Source: Strix aluco
Lineage: Eukaryota > Chordata > Aves > Strigiformes > Strigidae
Assembly: GCF_031877795.1 (NCBI RefSeq)
Contig: NC_133938.1
Coordinates: forward strand, 16,586,920-16,650,919
Reading direction: 5' to 3'
Length of the DNA stretch: 64,000 nucleotides
The translations under genes and the position numbers were made by a program. Positions 1 through 13,400 of this stretch are shown here, piece by piece. The notes beneath the pieces are model-generated. The model had not been told where the DNA came from and did not search any database. It was given only the letters and a program-made list of their open reading frames with translations. The first letter of the stretch is position 1. Each line of letters starts with the position of its first letter.

Positions 1-1287
1 CAGCAAGAAATGCAATACAAAGCATTTACCCATACAAAACCAAACTGAGAGTTTTGATCCTTCTGTTCTGTGCTCTCCCATTTCAACATACAGCTCCAAC
101 ATCTGCAGTGGGACAATCAAGCAGAAACTGTTATAGTAGCAAAAGCTCTAGATTTTCACTCCAGCTACCAGGCTTGTGCCATCAATTCTCTGCAGCGTAT
201 TACAGTAAAGCATATTTATTATGCCTAAGCAGACAAAAATCTCTTATCCTACACGACTTGGATGTGAAACCTGAAGCTGTACCTGGCTGGAGTTCTTACT
301 AACTAGTTGGCTTTCAAGTGACCACAGCAACTGCTGGGATACCTGCCCATCATCATCTCAAATGCTCCTTTTTGGCTATGAGGCTTCCCTCTGCCAGAGT
401 ACATCAAAAGTATAAAGTTGCATTTTACAAAAGCCTCAGTATATAAGTAGACAAATATCCTACTGCTAAAATAGGATTTATTACACCAGTTGGGATTGAA
501 CCAGTGTTCACATTCAGCTCTATTCCTTCTCCCATAGCCTGGCTTACTTGCACGGTGCCTATGACCATTCTGTGCTCGAGCAGGAACTCTCCTGGACTGC
601 CTCAGGACAGTGACAAGATGCCTCCACTCTCAGTCAGGAATTCAGAGGTGTGTTAGGTTTCCTCAGAAACAGAATTCAAAGAATAGACTTCCAGACCAGC
701 AAGCACCAGGTGAGATGTTCGTCTCTCACCAACACCAGCTGAAAAAGGACCACTAAGACCTCCAAAGGCTTGAGTTTGATGGCAACCAGACACTTACAAG
801 TGTGTTTCCAATATTCTAACAGATGATATTGAACCAGTTTGCCTCACAGACACAGCACAGCTTTGGGATTAAGTGCTGGTCCTGGGCTGAATCACATCCT
901 GTTACTTTCTGCTAGTACCCCCAGCCTAGTGGAAAAGTGTTTTAGAAACAGAAGGCTTGCAAAACCTTAAGAAGCAGAGACTTAGTTTGCTTTTGATTCC
1001 TTGGCAGTTCCACGTTATACTCTGCAGTCCTCCCATCAAATTCCACCAGTTTCTGCATGGCAGTTTCATAGGAGCAAAACACTTAAAAGCATTTAAGCTC
1101 AGAACGGCCATCCTTGCATCATCAACAAACTAAAGATCTAACACCAAGTAAAGCACAAAAGGAACAGAGTCCAAATATTCCATGAGCTGAATTCTGGACG
1201 CTCCAGCATTTGTGAAACAGCACTTTGCAGTGAGAAGCTAACTGGTGTACTTCCAAGAAAAACACTCATTAAAAACACCCTACTGAC
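1..1287 (-). other. MCOLN2: MCOLN2 3' region; terminal exon not identified
   Basis: Should hold, or lead to, the last coding exon and 3' UTR. No segment resembling the mammalian RKRSDDHLIPIS-type tail was found. Minus-strand AATAAA occurs at 482-477 and 220-215. Open frames here show no recognisable domain. Confidence 0.4.
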
Positions 1288-1403
1288 CTCCTACAGCAGC
1301 AGATGAATGGCATGGAAGTCTGTTCTTTTCTGTAAGCAACACTGCCTTGGTCTTTCAGGAATTCATGTAGATCTGTTACTGGAAACCCACTTTGCTGGTA
1401 TTT
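1288..1403 (-). CDS. MCOLN2: MCOLN2 exon 13: cytosolic C-terminal tail
   Basis: 116 bp, enters in phase 0 and leaves in phase 2. It starts [17 protein letters not shown] and ends PFICCCR plus a split Arg. It matches the mammalian tail (QQ-GFPETDLQEFLK, then a Cys-rich end). The CCC cluster corresponds to a site palmitoylated in TRPML1. The donor reads GAG|GTCAGT, with C at +3. If it is not used, the frame adds RSVGCF and stops at 1271-1269. Confidence 0.85.
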
Positions 1404-4400
1404 CTGAAAGAAAAAGCATTTTATTTACAACACATGAGAAGTTACTGGGTATGAAGTGTTCTAAATTTCCTCTGGAGTGTGATAGCCAAAATCGACTATT
1501 TGGTTCATTTGTTCAGTATTGCTTGAGGAAGAGAAAAAAAAAAAAAATCATACAATCCTGTCCTAGAAATACCACATAGGTAGTTGGTGGAAGAAAGCAA
1601 TCTAAGTGATATAAAATTCATATTGTTCACAGATTCTGTTATATTTTGTTTGCTATCCATAAGACCAAGCAAGTGATGATCTCAGTCATACTGGCATTGA
1701 TTCTCGTTGTTCACATCAGCTGCTGTGCTCTCTGAGTGCTCTGGGCTCATCTTCCCTATGAACCCCAACGCTGGATTTGAAGGGCCCTAATTGCCATGCT
1801 GAGGAAATGCTCTGCAAAACCAGTTCAGCACACTGAAATGGCTCCCCATTGATCCACATAAAGTGTTCAGACAGAAAAGTAACACTAAAACCCTGTGTTG
1901 CAGGTCAGACATCCAATAAACTCAGAAGCACAGACAGTTAAGTTGTATTTTGAGATGCTTAGGAAGTGAAGCTCGTGCTCAGTCTGGAAGCTGTGGTTCA
2001 TGTCACACTAGACTTACTCTGCTGGCCTATTTATCTGACACTAAGACAAGAAAGACAACCTAAAAGGCATGATCCACATTGCCTTCCCACTGGTTACTGC
2101 AGCTACCAGGAGCACAAAGGAGAGACAGCTCTAGAGGACAAGAACAAAAGGTAATTACTGAAAACTTCATTTCACTTTCAGCCAGTTTATACTGGAAATG
2201 GATGGCACAATTTTAACTTCAACAAGAGGCAGTAGGTCTTTCAGAAGACATTTCCTTTTAAGCACACATTTCCAAGCAGCACATTAAGCAAGGCTGAACA
2301 CCTAAATGAGTTATCTGCTTGGCCCTTGCCACACTCCTGCCAAGGGGATATTCTGAGATGCCAGCAAACCCTGACCTCAGTTTCTGGTGCCACGAGAAGA
2401 AACGTTCGCTCCAAACAAGACTTATCTGGTTCAGTGTAACTATTCTTAAAAATTGACTCTTTCCACTCATCTTTCCACTTACATTTCCATTAGCTGCTAC
2501 CTTTTGGAAACCAGATAAAGCAACAGAGAATAAGAAACAGGGACACACTAAGGATAATTTTCTAAACCAATTATTGCTTAGTCATTTGGATGACTACCCA
2601 GTCATCCTCTCAATTTCACCACAGACTAAGCGAAAAGATTTTAATAGTCTCATCAGTCATCATAACTAACACTAGGTAGTATGGTGTTGAGTGATTAACA
2701 AGAATGAATACAAAACTGATTAGAAGTATAATGGGAAGAAAAAACGTTTTACCTTTATGGTATCATAGGAGTCGGTAATGAGTGCAATAAAAAGGCTGAG
2801 GATCATGTATATAAACAGACTAATGAAGGAGTACAGATATAACCGACTGAACATCCACACCAGCATGCTCTTCTGCTGGATTTGAGCAAATGTTGCAAAC
2901 ATATCATCACCATTGACCAAAGAAAACAGACATTCAGCCACCGTGTTCAGATCTTCAAACTAGAAAATAACGAGTACAAATTATTAATAGAATTGGAAGA
3001 TGAATCATCCAGATTAAAGGGAAAAGTGTTATAAAAACAAAAGTAATTTTTAGAATTTTACTCATAGCAGAAGAAAAAATCCAACCCACTCAATCAAATG
3101 TTACCAAATTTTCTTCCCTGTACATTCAGGCCAAAACATACATGTCAGTTATAGAACCATGTAGATATATAATCTTGGCTAAGCATTATACATTGACATC
3201 AGAAATAAGAAGATTTATAATAAAGAAATAAACTTATGATGCTCAACAGGCAAAACAGGCAGTAACGGACGACCACGGAAAGTTTAAGTTACTGAATTTT
3301 AAGCTCTTTGAGACCTGCAAGAAAATACCAGTCTGTTTGCCAAAGCAGGTAGATAAAGCGATTTCACAGAATCTATACAGTAAATCAGCAGCACTATGCT
3401 GGGAACAGAAGCCACATCCTCTGGTTAGAGCTCTGCAGAGTTACTGGAGTAGGGGTAATTAATCAATATTGTATTAAAAAGTCAGAGATAACATATAGCC
3501 TTCACAGCTGAAATGGTCTAAACTAAATTGGTCTGGTGATAACATCATTTATCTGTCATTCAAAAAACCCTGAGCTGTAGGTAAAAGCTATAGCTGTACT
3601 GTGAAGCTAAGTACACCCTGGACAAAAATCAGAGTTTCATTTCAAGAACATCCTCTTAAATTCCTAACTCCATTTCCCCAATCTGAAACATGCCCTGAGG
3701 CTAAATTCCATTCAGCAACTAAGTAAGCACACTTTCCACTATCGTTCTGTCCCTCCAAATAACTGGATTTGTTAACAATACTTTATTGGACAATATGAAT
3801 TAACGCACAGTGTTTTAATGTAGCTGTTATCAATGAAGTAACATGACTACACACACTTGAATTGCAGTCCTATATTGAAAACAGGATGTCAAGAGGCATA
3901 TGTTTGTAAGGATAACATACTGTTGCACAGAATAGCAGGTCTGGTCTTACCTGTGGCTTATTTTTTTATTATTTTTATTTATTTTTAAAGCCATTATGAG
4001 ACCCAGCAGCACATTTTCTGAGAAAGGGTGCATGGCATGGGTAACTCTTGAGTAACCCACAAGTTTTGATGCATGGGCACAGAGAGAAACCTACTAAAGA
4101 TTGCTCATCTATAAACCCCTGGATGGACATTAACATGAAATGCAGGATTCCCACTCCCTCTCTGGCTGTAGTAGAAAGAAAAAAAAACCCCAAATGTATT
4201 TCTATGTTTTTGAGCTAAGGCCTTCAGAATTTTTGAATAAGGACCTCTATCCTGTGTACCTGCAGAGCAGGGAAAGCTCTTTCCATTCCTCACCAGGCCC
4301 AGCTTACACAGCCCGAGAGCCCTGGGAAGCCAGCCCTGGGCTCCGGCTGCTCTGCGCAGTGCCACGCTGCCTTCCAGTGGGGTCCTGGGGAACTGCCAGA

Positions 4401-7400
4401 ACGGGAAACCCCCACACCACTACAGCTGCTTTCCTTGACATTGATCTGTGGTATTTAGCAAGAGGTAACATTTTCATAAGTAAGCATGTTATTGACTACA
4501 CTTCCTTTTGCTCAGTTAATTAATGTACTTGCTGCAGGGAAGCTACAACAGTATTTATGCTATGCCATTATAAGCAATTGAGCCTCTAGTATGACTGAGG
4601 ATCCCACAGCATCCAGCACCCCATGAAATGTACTGTCATCAATTTAGAATATGTGCAGACTGAATACCTACATTTCTCAAAGGAGAGAAATTACATTATG
4701 TTAGAGAAATCCGAGCTCTGAGGGTGCAAGAAGCTGTAAGCAAGCATTGCAGCATGTGTCTCTGTTACAATATATACCGTGTGCAACCAGAAATCAAGAA
4801 TCAGAAGTCATACATTTGTTACTGATTAACAGACATCTAGAACTTATCACAACAGGAATCTGCCTTTTTTCAAACTGTCACATAAAGCATCTGTCAAGGA
4901 AAAAAAAAAACCAAACAAGCTTTGCGGGGGTTTTTCGCTTGTGTTTTGGAATATACAAAGCCTTACTGGTACACCACATTTCAGACAAGACGACACAACA
5001 GGCACACATTTTGATATCTGCCTTAAAAAAAACCACTAAACAAAACAAAAAACCCTACAACACAGCCACACACAGGAAGTAAAGTAAACAAGACAAGCAT
5101 TCATCCACCCCTTTATGAGTCAAAATCTAGGAGCTGAAGTTACATAGCACAGGAAAGATTTAGAAAAACAAAGTCAGAGTCGAGGAGATTCCCAGAAATA
5201 GCAACAGTGAACTAGTGCCTCTAACCCAACTGAACTGGGATTGCCAGAAGAGGGCGAAAGAGATAACAGACCAATTTACCTCTAGTCCCCAGCCAGACAT
5301 TGCCTGGATAAACCATCCACTCACCACAAACACAGCCTTGTGTTTGAGGTTACACTGAATTCAAGCACACAGTGAAAGCAAGAATACAGTTATTTTGTTA
5401 AACGGAGCAAGTGGCAGGAGGTACACAGGGAATGAGAAACACTCCCATGTTCTTCGTGTTTAAACAAAAACACGAATTTAAGACCTATTTCTGTTGTGAT
5501 AGCTAGGTACTATACACACACATATATTCACACATTGTTAGACCAGAAAAGAAGTACATACCTTTTCATGATAAGGTCCCAGGACAATCCAACCACAGAA
5601 AGTATAGCCAAGATAAATCATCCCAGCACAACAACAAAACCTTAGCACTTTGGGCAGTGACGCCTGCATAGTTAAAATGAGCACCTACATGTCACGGTGG
5701 AAGAAAGAAGGGGAAGAAGCCACAAGTTAGAGAGACCTAAAAGCGACAGACATATGCTTTAGTTGTTGAATATTTGATTCCTGCCTTACATTGTAGGTTT
5801 GAAAATATCCCAGGTATCTGATGACTCCAACCCAGACAAACAAAGTTGATGTTCCAAGTAAAATGCTGCAGACATCGTAACTTGTGAGGTTCTGAGGGGA
5901 TCCAAACAAAGCAGGTAGTCAGGTTAAAGCAGTAGGTATGTCAGCTTGACAGCTATTCAAGTTTCAGCAGTTCAAACAAAGCAAGGCAGTACAATACTGA
6001 AAGAATGTTGCTACATCACAAAAATCAGACCAAAGTGAAATGCAGTTATTTAGTGAGATCACCCAAATGCAACAGTGCTGCAAATGAAAGCACATCTCTG
6101 CTGATATTCTTGTAGTTTTGCATGAAGAACTAAAACCTTTACCTTGGTTACGACAGTTTTAATATTAGATTGAATATCTCCATATTTTTATTTTTAAAAA
6201 GGTTAATATATGCTATCGTTAGACAAACAAGCTCTCATTCACTATTTAGTAAAACATGAGCCATCATTTAAATGATAAGTGAGCCTCAGGACTACAGCCC
6301 TTTCCATGCTATGTGCATTTACATCTCTGAACTGGTTGCCAGCTGTTCAGAGCCTGAACATTGTTTTTACTACCAGTGAAGTTTATAACCAAGTCTACTT
6401 GCATTTTACTTTAGAAGGCTAGAACTGGTTGTAATAAGCACAAGATACCTATCTAGCTCAAGATTTTCTACCCTCATCCCCCCACCTTGTCATACAGCTG
6501 GAGGTTCTCAAGTCCTTCTTCTGAAGACCACTCTGGGCATCTGCCCTTTGAGCCTTAGTACACACAAAGCAGGAGCAGCGTTCTACCTACCCTGTGTTTC
6601 CCAGAATACAAAGTTTTGTGAACACATGAATTGTTGACATACAGCTCTACTGAAGAAAAAAAAAAAAAAAAAAAAAACAACAAACAGACAAAAAACCCCA
6701 CCCTGAAGAGCTGCCAGCTGGACAAAACACATTGATTTCAGCAAGCCCAGACTCAGAGGTGAAGGACTAGCAGGTGACATTATCTGTGCCTGTAGTTTGG
6801 ATGGGCCAGGAAAAAAGTTGTAACAGCCATGTTTCCACTCCCACAAGCCATTAAGACCCCTGTTTTCCAAGGGGATGCCTCTTGGTTTCCCTGTCAATAT
6901 GTACTACTACTTCTTACAGAAATAACACAACTGAAGTTGTTTGTTGTTTGGGGTTTTTTTGTTGTTAGGAACTGTCTACCCACAGATCCTATACCAGGGA
7001 TTAGGGAATTTAGCACTGTGGAAATAAGATGTTTAAACAGCTCACATGGTCTTACTGAAAGACTTTGGGGAAAGAAGAATGAAATCAGTTATCAGTCAAA
7101 CTAGTATTAGGAAATGAAGAAATAAGAGCTAGCAAAAGTAAACAAGATTACTAGTGACTATGATAGCTCACTCTTATTTGTCCCCAAGTTAAAAAGATTT
7201 TACACATGGTTGTAACAAGACTAGTATTTTATCTGAAGTATTAAACTCTCACCTTGGCTTTTATTTCCATTTTTAGGATTGACCCAATGATTGTCATCAC
7301 ATCACTGATAATTACCAGGACATACCATCCATTTATGAACTCCAGGCGATCAGCGTGACAGACGTGACGCTTATGTTTCTCCAAGAAGTAGTTCACAAAT

Positions 7401-10400
7401 CTCTATTGACAAGCATTTAGATGTTTAGTTACAGGTCACCTTAGATGAAAAATACATACAGATGTCCCTGCAGTATAGCAATGCTCACGTTTCACATACC
7501 CCCTTTTCCTACAGTGTTTGCTGGAATAATAGCTTAAAATTCATTCTCAGTAGCAACAGAAATAGGAATAAAGATTGGTTTAGGCCAGTGAAAACCAACT
7601 TTCCACAGAACAGCTGACTTCATAACCAATCCCCACTAGCCTAACTATGGCTTGTTATCCCCTTTTTAGCCCTCTTCACAAAAGTTTCTATCCACCTCCA
7701 ACAGAGCAAGGCCACCCAACTAAAGGAGTGAGAGAATAACTCAAATACAACTATAAGGCAAGATCTCTTATTTCCAGTAGAGCTGACAATATCACTTCCC
7801 ACACGCAACACTACCTATCTGCTTTCACTTGCTCTTTTTGCTCATGAATAAATGCTGATGTCCCTATTCCTGACAGCAGTTTGACAATGCCTTTGCTGAA
7901 CTGTTGTCCTCTTCACCCTTGTCTTGTTTACAAGCTACAAAAAGGGTATCTTGAACAAGATAAACAAGTATCTGTGCTTTCATATCCTACCTATCCTGAA
8001 CTATTCTTCCAACTACGATAAGCCACATGCTTGCAAAGTTTGTATCAATTAATGGTTATAAGCTGGCACATCTCAGGCCCAGCTTGTGTTTCTGCATCAG
8101 TATTTGAACCAGAAGAGCCAAGTCTGCTTACATGAAGCTTGCAAGCAGCTTGAGATGAAGTTGGACAGGGATAGTCGCAGTCTGCAAAGGAGGGTGAGCA
8201 GGGAAGAAGGTGCAGCAGATGGTGATCAGCAATTGTGGAAGGAGAAGGATAGACGAACTGAAAAAGAGCAGTTTCAGCCCCAGAAAGATCAAAAAATCCA
8301 GCCAGAGTTAGACCGTGCTTTACATTTTCTCCAGTTAGAGCTGGCTTTGAGGGATGTTCATTAAAGCATTAATTTATGACAAGACTCCTATGGGAATTCT
8401 GCTCTGAAGCCAGGGAAGGAAGAATTCATGTTTTGAAGGTGCAGGATGTGTTGGCTGTTAGCAGCACAAAGACTCAGAAGTCTTCTTGCATAAAATCCTG
8501 GACAAAATTAAGTCCTGGACAAAAAAAAAGAAGAGTCTCCTCCTTTTGCCCTCAAGAGGTAGAACAGAATACTTTGTATTACAGCACTACACAAACAGAA
8601 GTAAAAACCCATTCAGCTAGCAACTCTGCATCAGACCTCTACACATCCTTTCTAGAGGCAGAGATACAGTAAGAGGAACATCCTGCAACAGATATACTGC
8701 CCAATATTTCAAAACATATCACTTGACTAGCAGTAAACCAGACACAGACAAAATAAGCATTGAGATTATGAGCACTGTACTTACTTTTTGTAGTCTCAAG
8801 GCAAGAACAATGGATCGTGTGCAGAGGATGAGAGAAGCAAAGCAACTTAAAATGACAAATCCATCGAAGATTAGAATATACTGAGTGTTTTTCTGGAGAA
8901 CTGTAAAGGGTCATAGAAAAAAAGTAGAGTTAGTCTTTTCACATCTCTCTGAGCACAAATTGCTGCTAAGTGTCATTGTACACTCTCACCCCATAAATAG
9001 ATGGGTTATAAGAAATACTCTCTCTGCAACTATGGAGACTGGGTCACAAGAGTGAAAAGCATGTTCAAGTTCTTCAAAATAAAACAAAAAATGGTATATT
9101 AATACAAGTGTCCCCTTTTTGCACTAAGGTCACCTGTACACCTGTACTCCAACAGTATTACAACTACATGGGGTAAAAGAAATGCAGACTTTGGTCCATA
9201 CTAACATTATTAGACTAAAACCAAACAAGAAATCCCACCTCACTTCTCATTCAATGACCTGCAATCGGAAGCTTATTTGACTTTCTGTACTGTATTCTTT
9301 TCATCCACAGGTTTAGAAACCATCATGCGAATCCACATCAGGTGTCTTCCTTGGCTTACTCATACCAATTGATGAAAAGGATGGGGAACGTCTTGCTAGA
9401 CAGACTGTTACAGAGCAGAGGAAATGATGGGAGGAAATGTGTAACACTGCTATCATGCAAACACACATGCACCATACTTACCAGAGCCAAATATGTGCCA
9501 GTCTTTACATTCTTGAATATCAGTATCACTATCAAAATAGATTTTGATTTTTCCACTGTGGGCTCTATTATTGAAAGTTATCTGGAAACACAAGAGTATA
9601 TCAGAAACAAGACTAATGAAATTTCATTCCATAAAAAAAGCTTGCTAAGTGCTTTGACGTAGTATGCATTAATATTTGTTGGTCAGGTAAGCTTTAAGGA
9701 AGCTGTCACCATAAGTGTTGGCGTAGACATAATTTGAGAACATGTCACGTATAGCATAAAAAGCAGTATTCCAAGAAGCCAAACTCCAAGTTTAACCTTC
9801 AGAAGAATAAAAATTACTCATCTCCTTCTCAGGTTATGAATTTACCAGCTAGAATATAATACAAAATAATATTGTCCCATGACAACACCACGTCAGCAAC
9901 CTTTGGGAAGGAGGGGTAAGGGCCAAGACATGCTCAATTGCTTTTCACTTGCAGTCTAAATATAAGGATGATATCTACCTCTTAGCTTAAGCTCTTATTA
10001 TATATACAGTGTTGGAAGTGCCATACCCCATATTTACTTACAGTGTTTTGAAATACATAGCAGTCAGGCAATTCACGGGCATGGATTGTCTGTAAAGCAA
10101 TGCCTTTCAGCTTGAAGGAGATTTCAACCTGTATAAGCCTGAATGTTTTAAAAAGTGCATAAATATATGAATACACATAAAAATACATACATACACAAAG
10201 CAAGGAAATTGCACAACTCAGAATTCACCATATTTACATGAAAGCAGAAGTTAAAAATAAAAAATTCACACCACAGCTTTACCTGTAAAATTCAAGATTG
10301 AAAAAAGAGGAGTTCAGCTTCAGTTCAGCCTTCTTACCAGCTAGCTCCTGTGGCTTAAAAAAGATGCATTCTGGGAGGAGAAAAGGAAAAACTGTAATCT

Positions 10401-13400
10401 TAAATGCTTCACATAAAAAGCAGCATAAAACTGAGATAACAGATGGACACGACACGACAATATGATGACATGACAATCTATGACACAACAAAAACAACAA
10501 CAGAAAACCACAAACCCACCCACAACCCACTAATGACAGCAGTTGAAAAGAGCTTCCTATAGTCTACACAGTTGCCATTTCTAGGCAGGTACTACAAACC
10601 AAGAAGGAAATAGGCAAAAGGCATGTTAATGTTTCTATGATTGCCATGCAAAAAGTTATTGGTTTTACACTTTACTGATTTAGCATTAGACTATAAGTAC
10701 TCCACAGCAAGACGTTTTCAGTACAATACTATACCTGTTTCAGTAGAAACATCTATGTTCAGTGTATCATTGGAAGGAAGCATCATGACTTTCTTGTACT
10801 GTTGTTTACAGATTTTTAAACCTGATCCTTCATGTTCATAACCAAGAGTCCCCAGGGATATGTTCTTTAATTGCATGTACTAGTTTAAAAATAAAACAGA
10901 AGCAGAAGTTACACAGGTAGTAGTCTTTCTTGCATTAGATAGTAACTTGCAATCTCAAAGTTATGTGTATCAAATATAGCTTTTTACATAAAAAAACAAA
11001 AGCCAAAAATCTTTACTTTCACATAAAATTCAGAGTGGATATCTCATGGGAAGCTAAGACGGCTGCTGGCCACTCACAAGCAGTGACTGGCATCCTGGTG
11101 ATACAGTGACTGGAAGCCCCGTACCTACTGGGCTGCCTGCAAATGATTACCCATGTGCCAGACAGCAAGCCAGCAGCTTTTGATTAGATGCCTGGCAGTG
11201 ACTTCAATGCAGTATTGCTACTACCACACATGGTCCAGGGATATCTTATGTATTTATCTCATGAAGGTGTTAGTTTTCACAACACTTGAAACCTAATTGC
11301 TTTACATACAATCCAAGTCATGGTTCTTATGAAATCCACCCCAAGAGTAAAACCAAAGTTGCTCCCTGTGTGACCATAGAAGAGGGAAGCCACGCATTCT
11401 CTATAAAACCAGCAATCAAGGAACATACACAGAGTTCAGGCAGCCTCCAAAAGTGATGTAACCTGCCTGCTTTACACAAGCACAGAAGCAAATGGAAACA
11501 TGCCTGTGATGAAGGCACTGTCTTTTTCCACTTACTCTAAATACAGTACAAGTCACCTTCACACATAAGATATGCTTGAAAGCAAGGACTAGAAGTGGAA
11601 GCAAATAAAGCTATGCCAAGCCAAGCATCATCCATACATGGATCAGCCCTGAGCACCACCGAAGAACTCTATTCAAGGCCAGTCCTCTCCTCACTTGCCT
11701 TCCACATGTCCTTGGTGTCTGCTGGAAGCAAGATATATCCTCTGATCCTTGGAGTCACACCTTCTAGTCCTGCACAAGCGAGGCAATCCCCTGGGGCAAA
11801 GCTCTCCCTGTTCTTGACTCCTGGACAGCTGAGGAGATCAATGACTAACCTTGAACAACAGCTGCCTGCCAGCTCAGCTTAGCACCACCTAGCATTGTCC
11901 AAGAGATGTCATATAAACCCCTGGCCCTTCGAGGAAGAAGGCATAAACATCTAGTAATTCATTACTTTTTATTATCACCTCACCTACTGGTAATGCTCAG
12001 GGCAGCATACAGCACTGGTCCTTTCTGAAGGAAGCATTTAGCTCCCAGGAAGCCTGAAGTAAATAAATGTGGGAAGTCAGATAAGGCTTCCCATTCCTTA
12101 AAAAACCCTGTTCAGCTGGCTTTGATACAGATTAGACCCTCTTCCCCTTAAACACAGATTTTGTTATTATGCATCATTTAGTGTCATCCTATTTCCTCCT
12201 TCCTATGGGCATTAGACCACTAGCCCAATGCGTGGGGTACAAAGACCCAGTGGTCATAACCAACCACATGCTCTATGTCCAAAAAAACTGCAACAGGAAC
12301 ATTTCCATCCAAAGCTTTGCCTTGCAATGCTGCTTTGACTCGTCACAGCTGAGACTGCAACAGGATTAGACAACCTGGGAGAAAAGCACGGTCTCCATAC
12401 CCTGTCAGAATGTTATCTTAAAGTAAACTAAGGAAGCCAAGTCTGACTAAGGCAGGTCAAGTGAGTGGAAACAGTAGTTAGTCACAACTCCACATCCCTC
12501 TGAGGACATCTCCAGACCACTGCATCTAACAGCTGGTGCTCTGTCCACGTGTGCTTTCAGGCTCTGCCCTCCTGACAGCGTAACATGTGTCTCTGGGTTA
12601 CTCACATGCCACTTTCAAACATCACTACAAAACAGTAAGAGCAAAAATCCCGCTTACACATTTCTAAGCAGCCTCAGACAGAGCAGCCAGCAAAACATAC
12701 TGGTCCTCCAGACTCTGCCACAGGCAGGGTATAAGCATAACAACTCCACACGGCTTCTTTGTAATAGAAGCTTCGAAACTGGACCCAGGAGAGGAATAAG
12801 GAAAAGCTGTATACTCTTCCAAGTGGAAAGTATGTTCAGTTTTGGGGGTTTTTTGAGAGTGTGAAAATATCACAGTGGCACATTATACAAAGTCTAAAAT
12901 TCCATTTTTACAACTCCAGTTTTGTTGTGCATTATTACCATCTTCTGTAATATCACATCCTTCTGCCTGCCCCACCCCTGCAACCCCCCACAAACCACAC
13001 ATTTCAAAATAAAGCTAAAAACAAAAAAACAGAACCTATGGCTTCTAGCTGCCCATCTCAAGACAAAAAAGCAATGCTTTTTGCTTAGGAGCCAGCTGGC
13101 TTTTCTCTTCCTAGAAGGCATTCTTTAAAAAACAAACAAAAAACACCCCCAAAAAGCAACACCAGTCATAACGTTCACCTGCAGGCACACATTTTTAAGT
13201 CTCATGTGATAAAAATAGCCTCAGGAACACCACAGAATTCTAAAGAACCCTGATTACACAAGTTTAAACCTCCTTAAAGGATATGTCTACATTTATACAA
13301 CATAGACATTTTATGAAGTGACCTTTTTCTGATGCCTCTATCACACATTGGCTGATTCTTGAGGATAGAAAGCTATTATTTCTCTACTGTCTTCTATCTG

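Larger units (their letters stand above)
5892..8784 (-). other. MCOLN2: MCOLN2 introns 9 and 8
   Basis: Contains exon 9 (7253-7402), a poly(A) run (6656-6677) and, on the plus strand, two adjacent open frames (8086-8364 and 8376-8672) rich in charged residues. Nothing else was recognised. Confidence 0.55.

Noticed and set aside
300-410. Possible MCOLN2 terminal exon (minus-strand acceptor GGCAG with a 30-codon frame)
   Set aside because: In phase with exon 13, but the encoded residues do not resemble the mucolipin-2 tail and the pyrimidine tract is poor.
4140-4523. 127-codon plus-strand frame in MCOLN2 intron 11
   Set aside because: Overlapped by open minus-strand frames in a GC-richer patch. 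No similarity recognised.
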